Shown piece after piece: positions 8,054 through 16,096 of a DNA stretch of 34,149 nucleotides; position 1 is the stretch's first letter, and each line of letters starts with the position of its first letter. Below the pieces are notes generated by a model. The model was not told the origin of the DNA. It saw nothing but the letters and a program-made list of their open reading frames with translations, and did not search any database. Made by a program: the position numbers and the translations under genes. This stretch comes from Synergistaceae bacterium DZ-S4. GTDB taxonomy: Bacteria; Synergistota; Synergistia; Synergistales; Synergistaceae. The stretch lies in contig JAPCWD010000016.1 of assembly GCA_025943965.1 (NCBI GenBank), positions 1 through 34,149 on the forward strand, written 5' to 3'.

Positions 8054-9141
8054 GGATCCTTCTACTTCTCAACACACTTGACGGACAGGGAAGAAAGCTT
8101 TGGGCAGCATTAAAAAAGGGCTTGATGTCACCCGACGATCTGTGGAAATGCAACCCAAAGCTCTTTACAGGACTTGATTTGACCGAGAAAGCGATCTTTG
8201 CTGTCAAATCAAGGATCGAAAAGAGATGGCCGGAGAATGAAATTGAAAAATGCATGAGACTTGGCATAAGGACTGTCTGCATAGAAGACGAAGATTACCC
8301 TGTGAGACTGAAAGACCTCAAGGACCCGCCCCTTGTCCTGTACTGGCGGGGAAAGCAAAGAAGGCTTCCAATCAGGTGCACCGGGGTGGTAGGCACAAGA
8401 AAAGCAAGTGCCTATGGGAGAAGGATAGCTCTTAAGATCGGAGAATACTGCGCATCTGCCGGCACTGCGGTGATCAGCGGAGGAGCGTCGGGGATAGACG
8501 GAAATGCACACAGGGGAGCCTGCATCTCGGGAGGCAAAACATTTGCCATCTTCGGCACAGGAGCGGATGTATATTTCCCCAGATCCAACGAGGGTCTGTT
8601 TGAGGAGATCATGGAGTGTGGCGCACTGATCTCTGAATTTCCTGTCGGGACCGAAGGAGAACAGTGGCATTTTCCTAGGAGAAACAGGATAGTCGCAGCA
8701 ATCTCTTCGAAGTTGATAGTGGTCGAGGCTCCGCGCAAAAGCGGCGCAATGATTACTGCCGGACTCGCTGCGGAACTGGGACGCGAAGTGTGGTCAGTAC
8801 CCGGAAGGATAGATGAAGAGAACGCTTCGGGAAGCAACAGGCTAATATTTGACGGGGCACATCCTCTCACCGACCTCAGGGATTTTTTCGGAATGTCCGA
8901 GACCGGGACAGGGGCATCAGCGCGTAAGAACATGACAGGACGGCCGATGGAGGAGCTCCAGTTCTCCCTCGAGGAGCGGGAGATATTGAAGGTGCTTCGG
9001 TTCGGAGGCGGTCAGACGGTTGACAACATAGCTCTTGAGGTTAAAATGAGCGCCGCTGACATTTTGAAAACGATTGCAATTTTGTCTGCAAAAGGAATAA
9101 TATGTTCTTCGGGCTCAGGCCGGTTCAGCGTGAATGTTTGA
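8038..9141 (+). CDS. dprA: DNA-processing protein DprA (Smf)
   Basis: Loads RecA onto incoming single-stranded DNA in transformation. The Rossmann-like domain shows VVGTRKASAYGRR, SGGASGIDGNAHRGA and EGEQWHFPRRNRIVA. An N-terminal SAM-like region (1-75) and a C-terminal winged helix (about 305-367, LKVLRFGGGQTVDNIALEV) complete the usual architecture. The TTG at 8038 lies inside the comM 3' end behind GGGAGG. The order comM-dprA-topA-trmFO-xerC follows the Firmicutes-like block. Confidence 0.93.
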   Translation: MDEKLRILLLLNTLDGQGRKLWAALKKGLMSPDDLWKCNPKLFTGLDLTEKAIFAVKSRIEKRWPENEIEKCMRLGIRTVCIEDEDYPVRLKDLKDPPLVLYWRGKQRRLPIRCTGVVGTRKASAYGRRIALKIGEYCASAGTAVISGGASGIDGNAHRGACISGGKTFAIFGTGADVYFPRSNEGLFEEIMECGALISEFPVGTEGEQWHFPRRNRIVAAISSKLIVVEAPRKSGAMITAGLAAELGREVWSVPGRIDEENASGSNRLIFDGAHPLTDLRDFFGMSETGTGASARKNMTGRPMEELQFSLEEREILKVLRFGGGQTVDNIALEVKMSAADILKTIAILSAKGIICSSGSGRFSVNV

Positions 9142-9155
9142 GAGAGGTGCATCGA

Positions 9156-11426
9156 ATGGCGACTGGAAAAAAGATCAAGGAAGATAAAAAAACGGAAATA
9201 ATTGCTGAAGCTAAAGCAACCCTTACAAAATCTGTCCCCAAAAAGAAAGCTGCCGAAACTGCCGCAGAAAAGGCCAAAACCGGCATCACATCGGCGGCAA
9301 AGAAAACCTCCCCCAAAACCGCGAAGAAAACGGCATCAAAAAAGCCGTCGTCCAGGGGAAACGGGACACAGTCCTTAAAGCAGTACGAAGGAAAGACACT
9401 TGTTGTGGTCGAATCTCCTGCTAAGGCAAAAACTCTTGAAAAAATACTGGGCAGCGGCTACAAAGTCCTTGCAAGCGTAGGACATGTGAGGGACCTGCCG
9501 AAGGGCCGCATAGCCATTGACATTGAAAACGGTTTCGAGCCTGAATACATTCAGCTGAGGGGTAAGGGTGACATAATCAAGAAGCTCAAGAGTGCCTCCC
9601 AGGCAAGCAGCAAAACACTTCTCGCCTCCGACCCGGACAGGGAAGGCGAAGCTATTGCATGGCACCTGGCATATCTTCTTGACATAGACCCCAAGTCGGA
9701 GTGCAGGATAAGGATGCAGGAGATAACCGAACACGGGGTGACCGCGGCTGTAAAGGAACTTGATCACATAGACATAGACAGGGTGGACGCGCAGCAGGCC
9801 CGCCGTGTTCTTGACAGACTTGTCGGATATCAGCTCAGCCCTCTGCTCTGGAACAAGGTCAAACGGGGGCTATCTGCCGGAAGGGTCCAGTCAGTAGCTC
9901 TCAGGATAATCTGTGAGCGTGAAGATGAGATCGAAAAGTTCATTCCCGAAGAGTACTGGCTTATAGATGTTGAATGCTCAAGTTCTGACGGCACAAGAAA
10001 GTACAGGCTGAGGGCTGACAAATATCTCGGGAAACCGCTCTCGGTACATACCGAAAAAGAAGCCTCCTGTATCGTTAAAGAGATAGAAAAATCAGGGCTA
10101 AGTGTGGACGAGTTTAGGACCAAGGAAAGCCCCAGATCAGCACTGCCTCCTTTCAAGACAAGCACGCTCCAGCAGGAGGCATCGAGAAGGTGCGGTTTCG
10201 CCCCCGGCAGGACCATGCGTATTGCTCAATCACTCTATGAAGGTGTGGATATTCCCGGAAGAGGGCCGGTCGGGCTCATAACATACATGCGCACCGACAG
10301 TCTGAGGATCTCCCCTGAAGCGATCGCGTCGTCCCAAAAATTCATACTTGATAACTACGGAAAGAGTTATTTGCCGAAGAGCGTCAACACATTTGCATCA
10401 AAGGCGAGATCTCAGGATGCCCATGAGGCTGTCAGAGCCACAGATCCTTTCATCACTCCCGAATCAGTAAGAGATTGTCTTACGCAGGAACAGTACAGGC
10501 TGTATGAACTTATATGGAGCCGTTTCATAGCCAGCCAAATGGCGCCTGCGATCATTGCGAGGACGACGCTTACCTGCACCAGCGGAGATTATTCTCTCAA
10601 ACAGTCAGGCGCTGCCGTAGTCTTTGACGGATGGGGGAAGGTTTTTCCGCTTGGAGTCAAGGATGCCGACATGAAGCCGGCCGTAAAGGGTGAGGACCTC
10701 ACCTTAGAAAAGATCCTCAGCGAGCAGCGTTTTACCCAGCCGCCTTCAAGATATACAGAGGCCGGGCTTGTCAAGGCTCTTGAAGAAAAGGGAATAGGAA
10801 GGCCTTCGACATACGCTGCCATAATCAACACACTCTCTGTCAGGGGGTACGTTGACAGGGGAGAAGAAGACAAAAAACTGATGCCGACAAAACTCGGAAG
10901 GCTTGTCAACACTTTTCTGATCAGATACTTCTCAAGCCTCATAAACGTGGATTTCACTGCCATGATGGAGGAGGAATTGGACAGGATCGAGGCGGGAGAA
11001 CTCAAGTGGAAAAAGGTGGTCGGCGAGTTCTGGAGCGGCTTCAAACCTGTCCTCGACGACGTATCTGCTCATGCGGAGAACATGAGGCCGGAACCTGAGC
11101 TTGTTGGAGAGCAATGTCCTGAATGTGGCAGGGACCTCGTGGTCAAAAGCGGAAGGTTTGGCGAATTCATAGCATGCTCAGGCTATCCAGACTGCAAATA
11201 TACCAGGAACATAGTGAGAACGACCGGTATAAAATGTCCCAAATGCGGAGAGGGAGAGCTTGTCAGAAGGCGTGCCGCAAAAGGTAAGGTAAAGGGAAGG
11301 ATGTTCTACGGCTGCAACAGATATCCCGACTGCGATTTCATTGCCTGGAAGAAACCCGGAAAAACGGAACAGGAAGGATCTGAACCGGAGGAACAGGAAA
11401 CTGACAATGGAAGTTCAGAGATCTGA
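9156..11426 (+). CDS. topA: DNA topoisomerase I with Lys/Ala-rich N-terminal tail
   Basis: Type IA topoisomerase relaxing negative supercoils. The ATG at 9156 (GAGAGGTG site 7 nt upstream) gives 756 residues. Residues 1-75 form a disordered tail with about 19 lysines, rich in Ala, Thr and Ser, like histone H1 tails. The TOPRIM domain follows (TLVVVESPAKAKTLEKIL and SDPDREGEAIAWHLA), then the Tyr nucleophile in GLITYMRTDS. Two C-terminal Cys4 zinc ribbons are visible: CPECG...CSGYPDC and CPKCG...CNRYPDC. Position next to dprA and trmFO is conserved in Firmicutes. An in-frame ATG at 9102 overlaps dprA and is less likely. The stop overlaps trmFO by 20 nt. Confidence 0.95.
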   Translation: MATGKKIKEDKKTEIIAEAKATLTKSVPKKKAAETAAEKAKTGITSAAKKTSPKTAKKTASKKPSSRGNGTQSLKQYEGKTLVVVESPAKAKTLEKILGSGYKVLASVGHVRDLPKGRIAIDIENGFEPEYIQLRGKGDIIKKLKSASQASSKTLLASDPDREGEAIAWHLAYLLDIDPKSECRIRMQEITEHGVTAAVKELDHIDIDRVDAQQARRVLDRLVGYQLSPLLWNKVKRGLSAGRVQSVALRIICEREDEIEKFIPEEYWLIDVECSSSDGTRKYRLRADKYLGKPLSVHTEKEASCIVKEIEKSGLSVDEFRTKESPRSALPPFKTSTLQQEASRRCGFAPGRTMRIAQSLYEGVDIPGRGPVGLITYMRTDSLRISPEAIASSQKFILDNYGKSYLPKSVNTFASKARSQDAHEAVRATDPFITPESVRDCLTQEQYRLYELIWSRFIASQMAPAIIARTTLTCTSGDYSLKQSGAAVVFDGWGKVFPLGVKDADMKPAVKGEDLTLEKILSEQRFTQPPSRYTEAGLVKALEEKGIGRPSTYAAIINTLSVRGYVDRGEEDKKLMPTKLGRLVNTFLIRYFSSLINVDFTAMMEEELDRIEAGELKWKKVVGEFWSGFKPVLDDVSAHAENMRPEPELVGEQCPECGRDLVVKSGRFGEFIACSGYPDCKYTRNIVRTTGIKCPKCGEGELVRRRAAKGKVKGRMFYGCNRYPDCDFIAWKKPGKTEQEGSEPEEQETDNGSSEI

Positions 11427-12756
11427 GGCGGTCAGCGTAATAGGAGGAGGCCTCTCCGGTTCTGAGGCTGCATGGCAGCTTGCACGGCGGGGCTTCAACG
11501 TGTGCCTTTACGAGATGAGGCCGAAGAGTAATACTCCTGCGCACGAGACCCCATTCCTCGGCGAACTGGTCTGCAGCAACTCCCTGGGAGGAGAAAAGCC
11601 CACGACCCCGGCAGGCATACTAAAATCAGAGCTGAAGCTCCTGAACAGTCTGATAATGGAATGCGCGCAGGAAAGCAGGGTGCCTGCAGGAAACGCACTT
11701 GCCGTCGACAGGGAGGTCTTTGCCCGACTGGTCGATTCCGCAGTATCGTCGCATCCAAACATTGAAGTCATAAGGGAAGAGGTGACTGATCTTCCGGAAG
11801 GTCCGGCAATCATCGCGACAGGTCCTCTTACAAGCGGTTCCTTTGCTGAGAGCCTCAAAAAACTCATTGGGGATGATTTCCTCTATTTTTACGATGCAGT
11901 CGCACCCATAGTGACACTTGAAAGCGTCGATCCCAATCACTCATTCAGGGGAAACAGATATGGGGAGAGCGGAGACTACATAAACTGTCCCATGGACGAA
12001 GAGACTTACCTTGCATTCTGGGAAGCTTTGGTAAATGCAGAAACTGCCCCAAAACACAAATTTGAAGATGAGGACATTAGACACTTTGAGGGCTGCCTTC
12101 CTGTTGAAGTTATTGCAAAGAGAGGAGAGAAGACCCTTCTTTTCGGACCGCTCAGGCCTGTCGGCTTCACCGATGAAAAAAGCGGAAGAGAGTATTGTGC
12201 CATAGTGCAGCTTAGGCAGGACAACGAAGAGGGGACCCTCTACAACATGGTCGGTTTCCAGACCAACCTCAAATGGGGGGAGCAGGAAAGGGTCTTCAGG
12301 ATGATCCCGGCGCTCAGAAACGCCGAGCTCGTCAGGAAGGGCGTCATGCACAGGAATCTGTTTGTATGTGCCCCAGCAGTGCTTGACGGGTATCTGAGGC
12401 CGAAGGGCAGGGAAGATATATTCCTGGCCGGGCAGATGACCGGTGTCGAGGGATACCTGGAAAGCACCGCCATGGGATTTGCATCCGCCCTCTTCATGTC
12501 AGCGCGAATAAAAGGCCTTCCCATGCCCGAATTCCCTCAGAAGACCGCGATGGGATCGCTCCTTAACTACCTAAAAACTGCGATGCCCAAGACATTTCAG
12601 CCGATGAACGTAAATCTCGGAATATTTCCAAAACTTGAAGGCAAAAAGATAAAGAAGCGGACCGAAAGGTGCGAAGCCTATCACGAGAGGGCGATATGTG
12701 CGATGAGTAAGTTTATCGCATTGAACGCAGAATTATTTAACTGCAAAAGCGGCTGA
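11407..12756 (+). CDS. trmFO: Folate-dependent tRNA uracil-54 methyltransferase TrmFO
   Basis: FAD- and methylenetetrahydrofolate-dependent enzyme making m5U54 (ribothymidine) in tRNA. The N-terminal dinucleotide-binding motif VIGGGLSGSEAAWQLARRG is followed by the family signatures YEMRPKSNTPAHET, LVCSNSLGG and AGQMTGVEGYLESTAMGF. From ATG 11407 the length is 449, typical of the family. The start lies within the topA 3' end behind AGGAA. The TGA stop (12754-12756) is inside the first heptamer of repeat element E1, so the repeat begins exactly where coding ends. Confidence 0.95.
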   Translation: MEVQRSEAVSVIGGGLSGSEAAWQLARRGFNVCLYEMRPKSNTPAHETPFLGELVCSNSLGGEKPTTPAGILKSELKLLNSLIMECAQESRVPAGNALAVDREVFARLVDSAVSSHPNIEVIREEVTDLPEGPAIIATGPLTSGSFAESLKKLIGDDFLYFYDAVAPIVTLESVDPNHSFRGNRYGESGDYINCPMDEETYLAFWEALVNAETAPKHKFEDEDIRHFEGCLPVEVIAKRGEKTLLFGPLRPVGFTDEKSGREYCAIVQLRQDNEEGTLYNMVGFQTNLKWGEQERVFRMIPALRNAELVRKGVMHRNLFVCAPAVLDGYLRPKGREDIFLAGQMTGVEGYLESTAMGFASALFMSARIKGLPMPEFPQKTAMGSLLNYLKTAMPKTFQPMNVNLGIFPKLEGKKIKKRTERCEAYHERAICAMSKFIALNAELFNCKSG

Positions 12757-12790
12757 GCAATGGCTGAGCATGGCTGAGCGGTTGCTGAGC
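12752..12790 (+). repeat. Heptamer array 1: GCTGAGC x4
   Basis: Exact copies start at 12752, 12763, 12773 and 12784 (spacing 11, 10, 11), with linkers AATG, ATG and GGTT. The first copy contains the trmFO stop codon. It is followed by AGTCGTGAAAA. Confidence 0.9.
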
Positions 12791-12826
12791 AGTCGTGAAA
12801 ACCGGGCGGGGAGTGCGTCCGCCGGG

Positions 12827-12926
12827 GAATTTGCGAGGAGAACGCTCGGGGGGAATTCGCGACGTATGTCGCTAAGGAATTTGCTCGCTTCGCATCGCGG
12901 AGAATTTGTCGGAAGACCCATCCGAC
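12827..12926 (+). repeat. GAATT units alternating with short hairpins (E1)
   Basis: GAATT occurs at 12827, 12853, 12877 and 12902 (intervals 26, 24, 25), usually within GGAATTTGC. The intervening segments fold: CGAG/CTCG at 12834-12848, GCGAC/GTCGC with loop GTAT at 12859-12872, a weaker stem near 12884-12900, and GTCGG/CCGAC at 12908-12926. Confidence 0.75.
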
Positions 12927-13011
12927 GATGAATGAAGGTCTTTTAAATCGTCGTCCCTGAGTGAGCTTCGACATCGGGATATAGCTTTAGAATCTTGGGG
13001 TGCGCCTCTTC

Positions 13012-13129
13012 CACGTCTTCCCGGTATGCACCTGAGCCGGGGCTCATCCTTTTGATTTTTACGATTTCTAAGTGGACATAAATACCAAAACATATGGATC
13101 CCGGCTCAGGTGCATACCGGTAAGACGTG
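13012..13129. repeat. 30-bp inverted repeat inside E1
   Basis: Arms at 13012-13041 and 13100-13129 match at 29 of 30 positions and are separated by 58 bp. The arms contain CCTGAGCCGGG and GTATG. A related single arm (24 of 28 identical) occurs in element E3 at 29833-29860, so the arm is a family module. Confidence 0.88.
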
Positions 13130-13238
13130 GGGGGATACCAAGACAACGTTGGAAGAAGTCCATACAGATCGACAGCGGTTTTGAACCTCCGCGGCCCTTG
13201 GACGCAATTCCCCGACCCTGCCCCTGTGCCCTACGACT

Positions 13239-13277
13239 GCTTAGCAACTACTTAGCAACGCTCAGCCATCGCTTAGC
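13239..13277 (-). repeat. Heptamer array 2: GCTAAGC-type x4, inverted
   Basis: On the plus strand, GCTTAGC, ACTTAGC, GCTCAGC and GCTTAGC start at 13239, 13250, 13260 and 13271 (11, 10, 11). Read on the minus strand the linkers are GATG, GTT and AGTT and the array is followed by AGTCGTAGGG, matching array 1 at the same places. Confidence 0.87.
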
Positions 13278-13337
13278 TGATTTTCAAGTCTCCTCCTGCA
13301 TTTACGATTGAATAGTCAACAAATGACCGTATCTTGT

Positions 13338-13354
13338 GAATTTTCTTAAAATTC
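13338..13354. promoter_or_regulatory. CodY-box-like palindrome upstream of xerC-codY
   Basis: GAATTTT and AAAATTC flank CTT. The central 15 bp, AATTTTCTTAAAATT (13339-13353), agree with the Firmicutes CodY consensus AATTTTCWGAAAATT at 14 of 15 positions. The site ends 2 bp before the -35 hexamer of the promoter of the operon that contains codY, an ideal position for autoregulation. Binding is inferred. Confidence 0.7.
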
Positions 13355-13356
13355 GC

Positions 13357-13384
13357 TTGAAATTTCATTCCTACATGCTAGAAT
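13357..13384 (+). promoter_or_regulatory. Promoter of xerC-codY, leaderless
   Basis: -35 TTGAAA (13357-13362), 16-bp spacer, -10 TAGAAT (13379-13384). The expected start of transcription is 13391-13392 and the xerC ATG is at 13392. No Shine-Dalgarno is present, so the mRNA would start at, or one base before, the start codon. Confidence 0.75.
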
Positions 13385-13391
13385 ACCATTC

Positions 13392-14282
13392 ATGACGGAA
13401 AACATCTCGGCAAACATAGACTTGTTTTTATCAACTATAGAGTCACGCGGACGCTCGAAAAACACCGTTACGAACTACAGGGTGGATCTGGAGCAGTTCA
13501 GGGAGTATTTGCTGAGGCAGGACATTCCTGATGTATCTGAGATAGACGCTCAGTCTGTCCGGGTCTATCTTTCAAATATCATTGGTTATGGCATAGCCAA
13601 AACATCTGCTGCCAGAAAACTCTCGGCAGTAAGGGGCTTCATTAAGTGGCTTTCCTCAAGGGAAATCCTTGATTATGGAGTCGCAGCTGGACTAAAGGGA
13701 CCTAAACTGCCCTCTTCTTTGCCCAAGGCTCTGTCGTGCGAGGATACGGAAAAACTTCTTGTCGAGGGTCCCGAGCACGGGAAGCACTATCAGAGAGACA
13801 GACTTGTGCTTGAACTTTTATACGGTTCGGGTCTGCGCGTATCTGAGCTTATAGATTTGAATTGGGAAGATATTGAAACGGATCAGAGGATAATTAGGGT
13901 CATCGGCAAGGGTTCCAAGGAACGTCTGGTCCCCTTTGGCAAGGGTGTGAAAAAGCTTCTTGAGGACTGGAGGCCCATTCCCCCAGAAGGAAAGAGGGGG
14001 CCCCTCTTCAAATCGGAAAAGGGAGCCGAGAGGCTGACAGTCCGGACCGTACACAGACTGGTCCAAAAAGCCGCAATGCGCATAGGCATTTACGGCGTTT
14101 CACCACATACACTCAGGCACTGTTTTGCAACACATCTGTTGGAGAGAGGAGCTCCGCTGAGAGTGGTCCAGGAACTTTTGGGTCACGAAAGCATAGCCGC
14201 GACCCAGAGGTATCTGTCCATCACAGCCGAACAGATGAAGAGAAGTTATCTGGAATATCATCCGAGAGCACACGAGCAGTGA
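13392..14282 (+). CDS. xerC: Tyrosine recombinase XerC/XerD family (CodV-like)
   Basis: Chromosome-dimer-resolution-type recombinase of 296 residues. N-terminal SAM-like domain (1-95) and catalytic domain with Arg149 (SGLRVSEL), Lys173 (GKGSKERLVP), His239 and Arg242 (HTLRHCFATHLL), His265 (LLGHESIAATQ) and Tyr274 nucleophile. Full length and catalytically intact. Position between trmFO and codY matches codV of Bacillus, a XerC homologue, although hslV and hslU are missing here. Whether it pairs with a XerD elsewhere or acts alone cannot be told from the window. Confidence 0.9.
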   Translation: MTENISANIDLFLSTIESRGRSKNTVTNYRVDLEQFREYLLRQDIPDVSEIDAQSVRVYLSNIIGYGIAKTSAARKLSAVRGFIKWLSSREILDYGVAAGLKGPKLPSSLPKALSCEDTEKLLVEGPEHGKHYQRDRLVLELLYGSGLRVSELIDLNWEDIETDQRIIRVIGKGSKERLVPFGKGVKKLLEDWRPIPPEGKRGPLFKSEKGAERLTVRTVHRLVQKAAMRIGIYGVSPHTLRHCFATHLLERGAPLRVVQELLGHESIAATQRYLSITAEQMKRSYLEYHPRAHEQ

Positions 14283-14316
14283 ACAAAATAGAAAAACAGG
14301 GAAGGAAGTTGTTGCA

Positions 14317-15153
14317 ATGGACACACCAAAAGAACTTATCGAAGCAAGGCCGAAAATTATGAATCCTGCCGCAATGCAGGATCTTCTTGAGAAAACGAGG
14401 ATGGTAAGCCGTGCCCTTCAGGCTCGCAAAGAACGGGGTGCACCCGACTATCCCAGACTGGCAAGGCTCATGTCAGACCTCTCTGCAGCTAACGTTTACG
14501 TCATCAACGGTGAGGGAAGGATCCTCGGTTATGCCTGGATAAGCGAATATGACTGTCCGATCATGGCGGATCAGCTCCTTGACGGAGCGATGCCGGCAGC
14601 ATATGTGGAAAAGGTAAACTCTTTCCATGAATCGATACTGAACCACACTGATCACGGTCTTTGCGCATACGCAGACCAACCTTGCACGTATTCAAACAAG
14701 CATGTGCTGCTGGTCCCGATCAACGGTTCAGGAGAAAGGCTCGGCACGCTTATCCTTGCCCGTTTCGGCTGTCAGTTCGATACCAGGGATCTTGTCCTTG
14801 CCGAATACCTTGGTACGGTGGTCGGCCTGGAAATTCTCAATGACAGGGGAAAGTCGATCGAGGAGCGCGGACGCGAGCGTCTTGTCGTTCAGATGGCTAT
14901 GAGAGCCCTCTCTTACTCCGAAGTCGAATCCGTAAGGCATATAATCGAAGATCTTGGCGGAGCTGAAGGAGTGGTAGTGGCAAGCAAAGTGGCAGACAGA
15001 GTTGGCGTGACCAGAAGCGTGATCGTCAACGCATTGAGAAAACTTGGAAGTGCGGGTATCATAGAGAGCAGGAGCCTTGGAATGAAGGGGACTTACATCA
15101 AAGTTCTCAGTCCGCTCTTTTTAGAGGAGCTTGGAATAACAGTCTCTCGTTAA
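14317..15153 (+). CDS. codY: GTP/branched-chain amino acid sensing repressor CodY
   Basis: Global nutritional repressor in Firmicutes. 278 residues: N-terminal GAF domain (about 25-185) that would bind branched-chain amino acids, and a C-terminal winged helix-turn-helix containing VADRVGVTRSVIVNALRKL and ESRSLGMKGTYIKV, almost identical to the recognition region of Bacillus CodY. About 19 residues longer than the Bacillus protein. It lies 34 bp after xerC behind GGAAGG, so the two are cotranscribed from a promoter preceded by a CodY-box-like palindrome. Finding codY beside a Gram-negative envelope gene set is unusual. Confidence 0.93.
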   Translation: MDTPKELIEARPKIMNPAAMQDLLEKTRMVSRALQARKERGAPDYPRLARLMSDLSAANVYVINGEGRILGYAWISEYDCPIMADQLLDGAMPAAYVEKVNSFHESILNHTDHGLCAYADQPCTYSNKHVLLVPINGSGERLGTLILARFGCQFDTRDLVLAEYLGTVVGLEILNDRGKSIEERGRERLVVQMAMRALSYSEVESVRHIIEDLGGAEGVVVASKVADRVGVTRSVIVNALRKLGSAGIIESRSLGMKGTYIKVLSPLFLEELGITVSR

Positions 15154-15177
15154 AAATTACTGAGGGAGGGAGATACC

Positions 15178-15570
15178 TTGAAGGCAAAGATCCTGATAGC
15201 TGACGATTCGGCCAATATGCGTTCGATCCTTAAGGATCTGCTTCTTAGAAACGGATTCGATGTTGCCGGAGAGGCAGAGAACGGCAAAGAGGTTCTGGAA
15301 CTCTATGAAAAGATAAAGCCCGACGTCGTGACGCTCGATATAATGATGCCTGAGATGAGCGGCATTCAGGCCCTTAAGGAGATCAAGGAGAGATATCCCG
15401 AGTCCAGGATCATAATGTCTGCATCCATGGGGCAGCAGAACCTGGTGGTCGAAGCCATCAGGGCCGGGGCTGCAGATTTCTTCATAAAGCCAGTCCAGGC
15501 AGAGAAGGTTGTAGAAGCAATAGAGAAGGCGCTTCGCCATAAGAATCACATATTCGCAACAAAGGAGTAG
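15178..15570 (+). CDS. CheY-like single-domain response regulator
   Basis: 130-residue receiver domain with no output domain. Acid pocket Asp9-Asp10 (LIADDSANMR), phosphoacceptor Asp54 (VTLDIMMPEMSG), Ser81 in MSAS at the Thr/Ser switch position, and Lys104 in FIKPV. TTG start behind GAGGGAGG. It lies 24 bp after codY with no terminator seen between, so it probably belongs to the same transcript. CheY itself or a related signalling role; no chemotaxis genes are present in the window. Confidence 0.88.
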   Translation: MKAKILIADDSANMRSILKDLLLRNGFDVAGEAENGKEVLELYEKIKPDVVTLDIMMPEMSGIQALKEIKERYPESRIIMSASMGQQNLVVEAIRAGAADFFIKPVQAEKVVEAIEKALRHKNHIFATKE

Positions 15571-15586
15571 CCATTTTTATTTATTA

Positions 15587-15595
15587 TGGTAAAAT
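15587..15595 (+). promoter_or_regulatory. Extended -10 promoter of the S1-domain gene
   Basis: TGGTAAAAT (TG-n-TAAAAT) lies about 69 bp upstream of the S1-domain ATG, with no good -35. The same 9-mer recurs at 18208-18216 before the sigma-factor gene, suggesting a common extended -10 promoter type in this genome. Confidence 0.5.
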
Positions 15596-15663
15596 GCGCT
15601 CCATGATATTTAAAAGCTCTGTGACGAACGGAGACATATTTCCCTTGGAGGTAAGAACCGCAT

Positions 15664-16083
15664 ATGGTAGATAAGGTACCCGCAGCAACAGGAGTAAGCG
15701 TGGGGGATGTGCTGAGCGGATCGGTCGAGCATGTGGCAGCATATGGAGCTTTTATCAGGCTTGATTCGGGGCAGAAGGCAATGGTCCACATATCAGAGCT
15801 GTCCCACAACTATGTCAAAAAAGTCGAGGATGTCTTGGAAGTTGGTCAGAAGATAACTGCCAAGGTCATCAAAATTGACGACAAGGGCAGGATAGACCTT
15901 TCCATCAAGGCACTTCAGGTCAAAGAGCCTCCGGCAAGGCCGGCTTACCGTGAAGACGACTTTGAAAAGAAGCTGTCGACATTCCTTAAATCCAGCGATG
16001 AAAAAATTGCAGATCTCAGCAGATCAAAAGAAGTCCGCAGCTCTAAAAAACGTCCAGCAGCAGGCCAGTCAGGCAAAAAATAG
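15664..16083 (+). CDS. S1-domain RNA-binding protein (GSP13/YugI-like)
   Basis: 139 residues. A single S1 OB-fold occupies about 10-83 (VGDVLSGSVEHVAAYGAFIR, MVHISELSHNYVKKVEDVL, VGQKITAKVIKIDDKGRIDLSIK). The C-terminal 55 residues are charged, ending in a Lys/Arg/Ser-rich tail. The layout resembles Firmicutes general stress protein 13, which associates with the ribosome. GGAGGT lies 11 nt before the ATG. DUF501 follows 13 bp downstream. Confidence 0.85.
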   Translation: MVDKVPAATGVSVGDVLSGSVEHVAAYGAFIRLDSGQKAMVHISELSHNYVKKVEDVLEVGQKITAKVIKIDDKGRIDLSIKALQVKEPPARPAYREDDFEKKLSTFLKSSDEKIADLSRSKEVRSSKKRPAAGQSGKK

Positions 16084-16096
16084 CTGCGGTCGGGCA

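Larger units (their letters stand above)
12752..13277. repeat. Composite repeat element E1
   Basis: About 526 bp bounded by inverted heptamer arrays: four GCTGAGC at 12752-12790 and four copies reading inward from the other side (GCTTAGC, ACTTAGC, GCTCAGC, GCTTAGC) at 13239-13277. Inside are a GAATT/hairpin series (12827-12926), a TCCCT...TCGGGAT inverted repeat near 12953-12980 and a near-perfect 30-bp inverted repeat (13012-13129). No credible CDS lies here; the possible frames are short and cross the repeats. The element separates trmFO from xerC, which are adjacent in the Firmicutes-type block. Confidence 0.85.

Noticed and set aside
12752..12790. Heptamer arrays as CRISPR repeats
   Set aside because: Units of 7 bp with 3-4 bp linkers are far too short, and no cas genes are present.
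12752..13277. E1 as an insertion sequence
   Set aside because: No transposase frame and no visible target-site duplication; at most a non-autonomous element.
12681..13311. Several short frames on both strands in E1
   Set aside because: They cross repeat modules, have no recognisable domains and lack good ribosome sites.
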